From Methylovulum psychrotolerans (lineage in GTDB: Bacteria > Pseudomonadota > Gammaproteobacteria > Methylococcales > Methylomonadaceae): 32,834 nucleotides of DNA. The stretch lies in the NCBI RefSeq assembly GCF_002923755.1, contig NZ_PGFZ01000021.1, forward strand, positions 2,141 to 34,974. Direction: 5' to 3'. Of this stretch, positions 7,923 through 17,100 are shown piece after piece. How positions within the stretch are numbered: position 1 is the first letter of the stretch; each line of letters opens with the position of its first letter. A program made the position numbers and the translations under genes. Under the pieces are notes generated by a model that saw only the letters and a program-made list of their open reading frames with translations, ran no database searches and was not told where the DNA came from.

Positions 7923-8609
7923 TTAACAATAAAAATACCGGGTGGCACGGCTACCCGCTTCAAGTACGGAAATGGCTTCGTGGTAGTCAATGACATTGGC
8001 ATGGTTAGCTAAAATATAATCGGCCAACGCGGTGATCGCGAGCCAATGGGGTGTTTCGCTGATAAAATTGAATGCGGCCAAAAATAACCGGTTCAATTCG
8101 TTTTCCCTCAACTCATCACTATCAGTCAAGTAATCCAAGTACTGGTTGACAATTGTTAAATCAGACAAACCGCCATAATAAGTTAACGCATAGGCATTTA
8201 TCGATCGTGGCCCCAGCAGTTCGTCATCCCGTATTGCACTGTATTTAGCTTCCGCTAAAGGCCCTACCAACAGATTGATCATATCGGCTTCAAATGCGGT
8301 TTTATAAGTAAGCAGTTGTGGAGTGGAAAATTTTTCGGTTCCCCCAGCAGCAGGCGGCAAACTCTGGATCAAACGGCCACCTTCTATTTTTGCGACCGGT
8401 TGTTGGCAATGTTGCTTGACAAAAAGGGCTTGTTGAAAATAGCTATCTAAGGTTTGCACAACGATCTGAAAAAAAACCGGCGGCAATTTTTTTTCCCGGT
8501 TGCCAAAATAAATGGCGGCGGCATGGCCGGCTTCATGGATAGCCACTTTTCTGCGTTCGCTATGATAGGTTGACCGGGATATTTTTTTAATGCGCTGTAT
8601 ACGGTTCAT
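7923..8609 (-). CDS. Stand-alone M41 (FtsH-type) peptidase-domain protein, paralogue
   Basis: A 228-residue paralogue of the protein at 260-943; both share IHEAGHAAAIYFGNREKKLP-type text at the active site and the LLVGPLAEAKYS and YGGLSDLTIVNQYL segments. HEAGH is at residues 25-29. It has no ATPase or membrane part. A strong GGAGG lies four bases before the ATG. It sits between two response-regulator genes of one apparent operon, so it may cleave or modulate a regulator or be a signalling output. Function unproven. Confidence 0.8.
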   Translation of the reverse strand: MNRIQRIKKISRSTYHSERRKVAIHEAGHAAAIYFGNREKKLPPVFFQIVVQTLDSYFQQALFVKQHCQQPVAKIEGGRLIQSLPPAAGGTEKFSTPQLLTYKTAFEADMINLLVGPLAEAKYSAIRDDELLGPRSINAYALTYYGGLSDLTIVNQYLDYLTDSDELRENELNRLFLAAFNFISETPHWLAITALADYILANHANVIDYHEAISVLEAGSRATRYFYC

Positions 8610-8710
8610 AGAACCTCCTCTAAATATTGCGTACTAGAAGTAAGCCAACCACTATTATTTTTAGGTTATTGCCCTGTGTATGACGTAGAAATTTATGACA
8701 AACCATATAG

Positions 8711-9097
8711 TTACCAGTATCTTTGTTGGTTTATGGCCATAGCCGTACGGACGCTATCACGCAGGTTTTGTCCGTTCACCGGCTTGGTTAGAAAATCAAC
8801 GGCCCACGCCTTAATAACTTTAACCGCCACCGAAATGTCTTCATACCCGGAGAGAAAAATGATCGGAATGCTAATGTCCCGACGGAGCAATTCAGCCTGT
8901 AGTTCGGGGTCTGTCATATTGGGCATACAAACGTCAAGCACCAGACAACCTGTGGCCTGCGGATCAAAAATGGCTAAAAAGTCTTTACAGGAAGCGAAGC
9001 TTTCGACAGTAAAACCATATGCCCCCAGTTGTAAAGCCATGCCTCCCCGGACATCATGGTCATCATCAATAATAAAAACAGTAGGTTGCGTGTTCAT
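8711..9097 (-). CDS. Receiver-only response regulator
   Basis: A 128-residue protein that is only a receiver domain: FIIDDDHD, phospho-acceptor D in LVLDVCMPN, FLSGYE and FLTKPV. There is no DNA-binding output, unlike the FixJ-type protein two genes on. The usual AGAVDF before the Lys is AWAVDF. The ATG at 9097 overlaps the kinase stop as ATGA, showing translational coupling, so the longer frame starting at 9169 is not used. It probably takes phosphate from the kinase and acts by protein contact or as a phosphate sink. Confidence 0.85.
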   Translation of the reverse strand: MNTQPTVFIIDDDHDVRGGMALQLGAYGFTVESFASCKDFLAIFDPQATGCLVLDVCMPNMTDPELQAELLRRDISIPIIFLSGYEDISVAVKVIKAWAVDFLTKPVNGQNLRDSVRTAMAINQQRYW

Positions 9098-11160
9098 AAA
9101 GGCCTTGTGGATGCGAAAGGGACAGTTAAATAAAACGCCGCGCCGGGGTTGTCGTCTGCCTGGAACCACAGTCGTCCGCCCTGAGCTTCAACCAAAGCCC
9201 GGCTGATCGCCAAACCCATCCCTAAGCCATGGGACTTGGTGCTATAAAAAGGCTCAAAAATACGCTTAGCCGCTTCCGCATCAAGACCTTGGCCGCAATC
9301 CCGGATACAAACCTGTGCCTCGGAGGTACTGATAGCGCAGACTGTCACCATTAGGGAACCTGCCGTCAGACCGATGGCGTGCATAGATTCAACGCCGTTA
9401 CATAGCAGGTTAATCAACACTTTTTCAAGTTGCAGGGTATTGGCTTGTACCTTGGGAAGGTTCTTTTCCAGGCTAAGCTTGACGGTAAATTGCTGGATCC
9501 GACCATCTTCTTTCAGGACGGCAACGACTTTACGCACGATGTGGTTAAGGGAAAGCGGCGCGGTGACGGTTTCCCCAGTACGCAGAAACCCGAACAACTG
9601 ATGGACGAACTGGCCGGCTCTGCGGATTTGTTCGGTGCTTTGCTCCAGCGCGTAGACCAATTTTTCCGGTTGCTTATTGCCGGCCTGAAATAAGCAGTGG
9701 GCGGCATCGGCATAAGAAGCCGCCGCACTCAACGGTTGGTTAAGGTCATGGGCGATCGCGGCGACGGTTTGGTTAACAATCTCAAGCTTCAATAGCCGTT
9801 CATATTGGCTATGGTATTCGCGTTGCTGCTGTTCGTAGTGTTTACGCTCAGTGATATCGACGAAGCTGCCTACCATACGCACAGGCTTGCCTTTCGCATC
9901 CCGCTTCACAACAATGCCATTCTCCTGCACCCAAATATAACTGCCGTCCGCCCTGCGCAAACGGTGCTCACTATGGAAACGCTCGCCCGTCCTAAGCGCT
10001 AGCCGGAGCTTGCGCAACACGTCTTTGCGGTCATCCTCTTGGAGCAGTGTGATAAAAAACGACGGCTGGGTGTAGGTGGGGATATTTTTGTCTAAACCGA
10101 GCAGTTCATACCATTTGTCATTATGGTGGGTTTTATTCCCAATGATATCCCAATCCCAAAGGCCTTCCCCGCTCGCATCCAAGACTAAGGCCAGCCGCTC
10201 TTCGCTGTCTTGAAGAGCCTGTTCGGCTTGTTTGTGCTCGGTAATATCCCGAAGGATGCCGGTATAATACCGCTCGTTCCCCTCATGGAAGTCACCAATA
10301 CCGACACTCAATAAAAGGCTGGCTCCATCTTTCCGCCGCACGCTAAACTCCCGTTGGATACGGAAGGGCTTAGGCTTTTCGGTAGGGGATGGGAAACAAC
10401 CGTCAAAGCTTTGTGACAGTCCCATCAGCTTATTGATGCTGTGGCCGATGATTTCTTGCGCCGATACACCCAGCATGGTCTCGGCGGCTTTATTAAAAAC
10501 CCGGATGATGCCCCGGTGGTCAATCGTAATGATACCGTTGACCGCCGTGTCAATAATGGCCTGAAGCCGTATTAAACCGTTACGCAGCTGTTCTTCGGAG
10601 TGTTTGAGTTCCGTAATGTCATTGATGACCGTACACAAGCTGATTGCGCCGCTGGCTTTATCCCTAACCACACCGGCATCCAGCCTGACCCATATCTTAG
10701 CGCCGTCTTTACGCAACAGGCGCGGCTCAAAAGTACGCCACTCGCCGCCGCCCAGCAGTTGCCGAAAATACAAGGCACAGGCATCTTGATCTTCCGGAAT
10801 GACAAAATCACTTAATGGCCGCCCGATAAAGGCCTCTTTTGTTATCCGCAATAACAGGCTAGCCGTAAGATTGGCCGCCAAGATCAGCCCCTTATGGTCG
10901 AGTGAGAGGTAACCTACGGGCAGTTGGTCGTAAAGCTCAATGTAGCAGGCCTGCACATTCTGTAATTCTGCGGGTATATAGGGCAGCTTTTCACTTTGGG
11001 TCATGTCAGCTCCCTGATATGCCTGCGGCTCATGAAGGGCGCGTATGGTTTCAGAAGAAGTGCCCAATAAAAAGCTGCGTTCGCTACGCCTACGGAACTT
11101 AGCGCTTCTGGAACCGGCCCAACAGGAGTTATAGAGATTATTTTTCGATGTTATTGTCAT
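9094..11160 (-). CDS. PAS-domain sensor histidine kinase
   Basis: A 688-residue kinase with no membrane segment. About 50 basic residues are followed by three PAS domains (about 75-185, 195-305 and 320-435; 'ELYDQLPVGYLSLDHKG', 'IIDTAVNGIITIDHRGIIRVFNKAAE', 'ALVLDASGEGLWDWD'). Two are followed by a PAC-like 'DITE.K' segment. The phospho-acceptor His is in AAIAHDLNQPLSAAASYA. The ATP-binding domain shows VLINLLCNGVESM, CIRDCGQGLD and GLGMGLAISRALV. It is FixL-like in layout, but the PAS cofactor cannot be told. The start at 11160 has AAGGAG before it; MTQSEK at about 11008 has its own GGAG and is an alternative. The stop overlaps the receiver gene. Confidence 0.88.
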   Translation of the reverse strand: MTITSKNNLYNSCWAGSRSAKFRRRSERSFLLGTSSETIRALHEPQAYQGADMTQSEKLPYIPAELQNVQACYIELYDQLPVGYLSLDHKGLILAANLTASLLLRITKEAFIGRPLSDFVIPEDQDACALYFRQLLGGGEWRTFEPRLLRKDGAKIWVRLDAGVVRDKASGAISLCTVINDITELKHSEEQLRNGLIRLQAIIDTAVNGIITIDHRGIIRVFNKAAETMLGVSAQEIIGHSINKLMGLSQSFDGCFPSPTEKPKPFRIQREFSVRRKDGASLLLSVGIGDFHEGNERYYTGILRDITEHKQAEQALQDSEERLALVLDASGEGLWDWDIIGNKTHHNDKWYELLGLDKNIPTYTQPSFFITLLQEDDRKDVLRKLRLALRTGERFHSEHRLRRADGSYIWVQENGIVVKRDAKGKPVRMVGSFVDITERKHYEQQQREYHSQYERLLKLEIVNQTVAAIAHDLNQPLSAAASYADAAHCLFQAGNKQPEKLVYALEQSTEQIRRAGQFVHQLFGFLRTGETVTAPLSLNHIVRKVVAVLKEDGRIQQFTVKLSLEKNLPKVQANTLQLEKVLINLLCNGVESMHAIGLTAGSLMVTVCAISTSEAQVCIRDCGQGLDAEAAKRIFEPFYSTKSHGLGMGLAISRALVEAQGGRLWFQADDNPGAAFYLTVPFASTRPL

Positions 11161-12278
11161 GACGGCTCTCCTTAATAATGCTTACTGGCGCTGTACCAGC
11201 CCCCAAAGATGTAGTTACTGCGGTTTTGCCCCGTTAGGAACAAATTTATTCCTCATTAAAATGATGCCTCCCAAATCGCAGGTATCTTGTCAAAATACTT
11301 ATAATGCAACGCTATAGGGCTGTCGCCGTTCTCAGGCGATAACGCCAAACGCCAAGCAAAAATTACAATTTTTATTGTGGTCGGCAACATGGCGTAGCGA
11401 TTTCCCAATCTGTTAATCTTTTAACCTTTTGGTTATTCTGATGCAAAAATCCCTTGATAACAAACGTTCTAAATGGGGTATTAATGGATATAAAATGGAT
11501 AGTAAATATATTCATTTTTCTATGTCAGGATAGGTATCAGCATGGTGCTTCCGCCTATCTTCAGCGGCAACCATCCCAAACACTGGGAAATTTTTGTTTA
11601 AAGGCTTTTTATATAGTAAAAATTTGAATTTGATGTAAAAATAATATTAGCTCTGACTTTTTTCTGACCAGCTTACGCAATCTTCCATACACCGCCAACC
11701 TGCCTTAATAAACAATATTAGGTTTCGGCACAAAAGTGTCCGTTGGGGTTTCATAGGGTGCCCTATTATCCATTTAAGTTATAGGGTTTTTTATTTAAAT
11801 TAGTTAAACTTTAAATTAAAATAAATGCGCATTAATTTAAATAAATAACTTTTATAGTAATTTTATTTAATTTTTTATAGGATTTTTGAAGTGCTATTGG
11901 CATTAAAGAATGGGCAGGAAAAACCGCCAGATTACCGCAATAGGGTTTAATAAAATAATCAAAGATTTTTATTTACTATTTTAGTAGGTTTTTAAAATGG
12001 CTGGGTAATGGGAAATACGGCAGAAGGAAGGTGGAAACTTTACAGGCAATAGGAAGCAATTTGTGATACCGTGTTTTTGCGGGGATAAGTGCAGAAGAAG
12101 CTACTTTTTTGCCGCCTGCACACGCTATCTTAGACCAGGCAATGCTGGTCGCGCCCACCGCCTATTATGCCTACAACAGGCGGTGGGCTTTTAAACAAGC
12201 GTAATTACAGGAGTTGGGCATAATATCGGCAACGGCATAGCCGTGGGTGCCACACGCTAAAGAGTGCTCTAGCCCCCA
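11161..12278. other. Long gene-free stretch before the PAS kinase
   Basis: About 1.1 kb with no convincing complete gene. It is AT-rich in the middle. A weak terminator-like hairpin, CCCTAT-N14-ATAGGG followed by TTTTTT, lies at 11761-11792. Two hairpins lie at 12133-12150 and 12154-12187. A plus-strand frame of about 45 codons (about 12069-12206, with the text ISAEEATFLPPAHAI and APTAYYAYNRRWAF) reads like protein but has no start codon, so it may be a decayed gene end. The kinase promoter should lie in the right part but I cannot fix it. Confidence 0.35.
12154..12192 (+). terminator. Strong hairpin with short T-run
   Basis: CCCACCGCCT (12154-12163) pairs perfectly with AGGCGGTGGG (12178-12187) around a 14-base loop, followed by CTTTT. 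This has terminator form on the plus strand, but no plus-strand gene is established upstream. A second stem, GACCAG/CTGGTC, lies just before it. Confidence 0.4.
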
Positions 12279-13559
12279 CTACAGCCGCCAAACTTTAATG
12301 CCGGCCTGTTCCAGTTTATGCACATTGAAATAAGACTTAACATCGATAAAACACCCGCCTTTAATCAGTTTTTTCTGAAAATCCTCAACCGATAACGCGG
12401 TAAATTGCTCATGCGACACCGCCGCGACAATGGCATCCGCTCTCGGCATATCCTCCCAAGACAGTAACCGTAAGCCATATTCCTTCATGGCTTCATCGGG
12501 ATCCGCATACGGATCATGGACAAACACGTCCACACCATATTTTTTTAACTCATTAATGATGTCCATGACTTTAGAGTTGCGCATATCAGAACAATTTTCT
12601 TTAAAGGTCAACCCTAATATATTGACCCTTGCGCCTTTCACATAACTGCCGCAGGCGATCATGTTTTTAAGAGTTTGCTCGGCGATGAATTTACCCATGC
12701 CGTCATTTATGCGTCTGCCGGCAAGAATAACCTGCGGATGGTAGCCCAGCATCACGGCTTTATGGGTCAAATAATAAGGGTCGACACCAATACAATGCCC
12801 ACCGACCAAGCCGGGTTTGAATTTCAGAAAATTCCATTTGCTGCCGGCCGCCTCCAAGACTTCGGTGGTGTCGATGCCGAGCATGTCAAAAATGATCGCC
12901 AACTCGTTCATCAGCGCGATATTTAGGTCACGCTGGGTATTTTCGATCACTTTGCAGGCTTCTGCCGCCTTGATGCTAGAGCAGCGGTAAACGCCGGGCT
13001 TGACTATCCTTTCATAAACGTTTGCGACTATCTCCAGGGTTTCCGGCGTATCGCCCGACACCACTTTCAGAATGGTGCTTAAGGTATGTTCGCGGTCGCC
13101 GGGATTGATCCGTTCGGGCGAGTAGCCGACAAAAAAATCCTGTTTCCAAACCATGCCTGATTCCTTGGCGAGAACCGGAATGCACACTTCTTCGGTTGCG
13201 CCCGGATAGACGGTGGATTCATAAATGACCACCGTGCCTTTCTTCATGTATTTGCCGACGAAGCGGCTGGCCGCTATGAGCGGGCTAAAGTCGGGAATGT
13301 GCGCCCCGTCAACCGGGGTCGGTACGGCCATGATAATAACGTCCGCCTCGGACAACAGGCTGGGGTCTGAAGAATACTCCGCATAGACGGCCGCCTGCAT
13401 AGCGTCCTCGGACAATTCATGGGACGGGTCAACGCCATTTTTACAAGATTCGACTTTATGTTCGGCAATATCAAAACCGATGGTGCGTGAATGCTTGCCC
13501 AGCTCAACAACCAGCGGCAAACCCACATAACCTAAACCTATAACTGCAATAATTGACAT
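12279..13559 (-). CDS. tviB: UDP-N-acetylhexosamine 6-dehydrogenase (TviB/WbpO type)
   Basis: A 426-residue NAD-dependent nucleotide-sugar dehydrogenase that oxidises the C6 hydroxyl of a UDP-sugar to a carboxylate in two steps. The N-terminal GLGYVGLP binds NAD; ESTVYPGATEE and ENTQRDLNIALMNELA are family motifs. GGHCIGVDPYYL holds the catalytic Cys. The C-terminal domain holds the FKENCSDMRNS region. The style fits the TviB/WbpO group acting on UDP-GlcNAc/UDP-GalNAc better than the UDP-glucose group, but substrate cannot be settled by eye. AAGGAA lies 6 bases before the ATG. It likely supplies UDP-HexNAc uronate (or UDP-GlcA) to the polymer made by the GT2 at 25.8-27.1 kb. A transposable-type element separates it from the exporter gene. 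Confidence 0.85.
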   Translation of the reverse strand: MSIIAVIGLGYVGLPLVVELGKHSRTIGFDIAEHKVESCKNGVDPSHELSEDAMQAAVYAEYSSDPSLLSEADVIIMAVPTPVDGAHIPDFSPLIAASRFVGKYMKKGTVVIYESTVYPGATEEVCIPVLAKESGMVWKQDFFVGYSPERINPGDREHTLSTILKVVSGDTPETLEIVANVYERIVKPGVYRCSSIKAAEACKVIENTQRDLNIALMNELAIIFDMLGIDTTEVLEAAGSKWNFLKFKPGLVGGHCIGVDPYYLTHKAVMLGYHPQVILAGRRINDGMGKFIAEQTLKNMIACGSYVKGARVNILGLTFKENCSDMRNSKVMDIINELKKYGVDVFVHDPYADPDEAMKEYGLRLLSWEDMPRADAIVAAVSHEQFTALSVEDFQKKLIKGGCFIDVKSYFNVHKLEQAGIKVWRL

Positions 13560-13574
13560 ACTATTTTCCTTTGG

Positions 13575-14142
13575 ATTATTAACTGATGTTACGCAGACAT
13601 ATTCTGCGGTTTAAAAAACAAATAATGAGTCGCTACCGCGACGGTTTTTTTAATCGGGTTCTCGCACCCGAAGGCGAGATACTCTGCAAAACCCATCCAT
13701 GGGTTTTGCCCTTCGGGTTGGCACCAAATCCGCTCCCGGCGGATTTGTCTTTTGCTCCGCCTCGGCAACTGCTCTGTCTCCAGACCACCCCTGTGGTGGC
13801 GTTGCTCTACCTCCTTTACGCCCCAGAGGGTGTCATCCATGCAGTCGAAAAGAAAGTATCCAAAGACAAATCTGCCGGGAGCAGATTTGGATGCACCGCA
13901 CACGAAGTGCGAGTGCCTGGACGGCACGAGTCAGAAGGCGGCCCGATTGCCGCTTCTTCCTGCGCTCCTCGGTTTTGCCGGGGGTCGGCAGAGTGGGCTC
14001 CTGCCTTTATGCCCTGCGGGTATTTATGCCCTGCGGGTATTTATGCCCTGCGGGTATTCGGGCTTGTCCCGACAAAACCTGCGGTGCTCGGCGCGGCAAA
14101 CGGGGGGTAAAGCGACGTTACTGCGTAACGTCAGTTATTAAT
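13575..14142. mobile_element. 568-bp element with terminal inverted repeats, no transposase
   Basis: The ends 13575-13596 and 14121-14142 match as inverted repeats at 20 of 22 positions (core AACTGA[C/T]GTTACGCAG). The inside is rich in small palindromes (CAAAACCCATCCATGGGTTTTG-type) and holds three 17-bp tandem repeats. Frames in it are open on several strands but resemble no family, so I treat them as non-coding. The target duplication is unclear (perhaps ATT). It lies between the TPR exporter gene and the dehydrogenase and may interrupt their operon. A related left end is at 961-1006. Confidence 0.6.
14006..14056. repeat. Three perfect 17-bp tandem repeats
   Basis: TTTATGCCCTGCGGGTA occurs three times without a break (14006-14022, 14023-14039, 14040-14056). 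The CCCTGCGGG core is a near-palindrome. Copy number may vary between strains. Confidence 0.9.
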
Positions 14143-14173
14143 TTAATGTAAACAAACGGCTTGGCCGTTCTTG

Positions 14174-17100
14174 TCAAAACTTCATGGCGAAGCCGACAAA
14201 TGCACTAAAGTTGGCATAAGTGGCGGCTTGATAACGGTTCGCAGAAAGGTTTAGGCTAAGGTCGTCGTTCAAATTCCAACTTAACATGCCGGTCGAGTTG
14301 ATCTGAAACTTAAACTCATTGCCCGCTTCCTTCCCCATGCCCGGTTCAACGGCTAGTGTCGCAACGACAGATTGCCCCCACTTCTTTTTAAAGTTGACCG
14401 GGACGGCAAAGGCCATATAATTTTGCGGCGCCCAAAACAACCGGCTAGTATGCGCGGTGTCGTCATGGATGAACTGGGCGCCAACCGTGACGTTCGGGTC
14501 GTCCCAAACCTTGCTGTCCAACTCCACCTCAGTCCGGTTGCGTTGGTTGTTATTGGTATAGTCAAAATAAGCATGGCTGATGCTTAAACTGAGGGGGTCG
14601 GACAATTTTATGGTGGCCCCGCCCAAAATTCGGGTGAAGGCAATGTTGTTTAAAATTGCCCCGGCCGTGTTGACGAAAGTATGGTCGACGGCGATGGACA
14701 AATCCAAGCTGTCACCGATACCGGCATTCAATTTGGCCGCCGCTAAAGGGAATGTCGGGGCGGATTTTGACGGTTCAGAAGACGCATGGCCGGAGAAGTA
14801 CATAGCGCCTGCCGACACCTCTATAGAGGAACGGCGGCCCAATTCATAGTTTAACTGGCCTTCAAACTGATTCCCATCGGCTTGAAAATGCTCTTCGCCA
14901 GTTGCCGCCCCCGCACTGGGCGGCGTGAGTTTTTGATAGAAATTCAGGTACTTGTAAGATACCGATAACGCTAGCGCATCCGAAATAGGATAATTGATTG
15001 CGGGGCTGAAACTGTAATAAGAGCGGTGGGCATTGTCATTGAAATAAAGGCCGCTCAATTGCAGGGTCGGTTTCAGGCGACGGTCAAGCACCGCGATTTC
15101 CTTTTGAATCGCGGTATCGTTGAGGCGCAGCGCCGATGCTTGGGTAAGCCGCTCCCTGGCGGCGGCATGGTCGCCGCTCCAATTGAGCACCTTGCCTGAA
15201 GCAAGCAGCAATTCGGCGTTATCGCCCGCCCCTTGGTCAGCTAACTTATCGTAGATGGTCAAAGCCTGTGCGTAATGCCCGGATTCCACATCCAAATGCG
15301 CCAATTTGTAAGATGCCGACCGTTCGGGGTTTATGGCCTGTAACTGCCGGACAAGGTCTTGTCCGGAAAACGTCCTAGGCACTTCAAAGCGCGGTAAGGT
15401 AAATCTGGATGTTGTGCCGGAAACCAGATAAGTATTGTCGACGTTAAAAGCCAAGCTAAAATGTTTTTTTATCAGGCCTTGGTTAATGCCGAATGCTTCG
15501 GTGGCATTAGAAAGCGACCGGTGCCCTTGGTCACCATAGGGGAAAGCGAAAGCAAAAATATTCACGCCGGGTACCTCGCGGCTTATGGTTTCTTTACACG
15601 TCAGCAAATCACGCTCAATACGCGCGGCGTATTCCTGATCCGTTTCTAAGCGGGCCGCATCCGCCAGCCACATCCTGTTGGCAAGAAAATGGCCTTTACC
15701 GCCTTGGGCATTAACGGCGACATAGTGCTGCGCATTGGCCCCATGACATTGCATGTCCCAGCGCCCGGTCGCAAACATTTTTCTGACGGTTGGCCAGACT
15801 GCCGCATAGGGCTGATGCGCGGCGACATCACCTACGGGCACAAACATCGTCGCTTGAAAACCCGTTGCTACCAAAACGGGATCCGCATACTGAAAGCTGT
15901 CCGAACGGGCATCATCAAACGTGATCAAAATAGGTTTGGCGGGCAGCAGGGACTGCCCGTCAAAAAAACTCCGCAGTTGGGTAATGGTGATCGCTTGATA
16001 ACCTGCCCTTTTTAGGGCCAATAATTGGTCTTTGAAATTTTGTAAAGGCACGGTGTCCTGGCGGTCAGAAGCCGTGATGCCATGGTAAAGCAAGACCGGG
16101 ATAGTTTGGGACGGGGACGCTATAAGCCCATTGAGCATTGTAAAGGCTTGGTCTTTATCGCCCTTGGCATAGGCCAGCTCGGCAAGGTTTTCCTGTAATG
16201 ACGAGCTGTTGGGGAAAAAAGGCCTACTGTGTTCGAGCATGATGCTGGCCGCCGAATAGTCGCCCTGATCCTTATAGATAAGGGCAAGCTGTTTGATGAC
16301 ATCCACGGAATTGGGGTACTTGGCGTAAAGCTGTTCGCCAAGCTTGGCCGCTTCCGCTAACTGTCCCTGAAGGCGCAGGACGCGGAGCATGTCAACCGGC
16401 GCCATCGATTTAACCGGATCGAGGGCGGCGGCTTGCTCCAAGTCATGCAAGGCCGCCCGATATTGGCTCATTGCCGCTTCATGTTTGCCTTGGGTATCGT
16501 TACCCTCCCCCAACTCGATGCGCAATTTGGCAACCCGGCTCAGCCGCTCTGAAGTCGGTTCGATGGCCGCAAGCTTGGCGGCCCAGAACACGGCGGCGCC
16601 AATATCTCCAGAAAATACGGCATCGTCGGCAATTAGGCTGATGGCCGGTATTTTATCGGGTTCCTTAGCCAACACGTCGTGGGCTATTTTTACCGCTTCC
16701 CCGTGGTGCCCTGCCCTATGTAAAACACTGGCCAGCCTTAGTTGCCATTTGGAGTCATCCGGATGTAAGGCCGCCAGCGTTCTGAGCTCCCGTTCAGCCA
16801 GCTCCCAATTGCTGGCCGCCGAGGCATTTTCGGCCAGTAGTGTCCGCACGGCTTCATTGTCGCCATGCCTCACCAAGTACCCCTGTAGCAGCGCTATTGA
16901 TTCGTTATAAGCATGTCGGTTCCAGTAAGTGTGCGCAAGCCCGATCACGGCCTTATCATCTTCAGGCGCCAATTGCAGGCTTTGTTGGAAGTAACTGGCC
17001 GACTCAGTATCTTTGCCCAAATCGGCCAAAATAGTCCCCAAACGGCAGAGGTTCTTAGGGCTGGGGTCGCGTTCGACAAGCGGCTGTAAGAGGCGTGCCG

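Noticed and set aside
14006-14056. CRISPR array
   Set aside because: The 17-bp units are directly adjacent with no spacers, so it is a simple tandem repeat.
13586-14151. Several overlapping open frames on both strands (112-174 residues)
   Set aside because: They lie wholly inside the TIR element, overlap each other in different frames, and resemble no protein family; the open frames follow from GC-rich palindromes.
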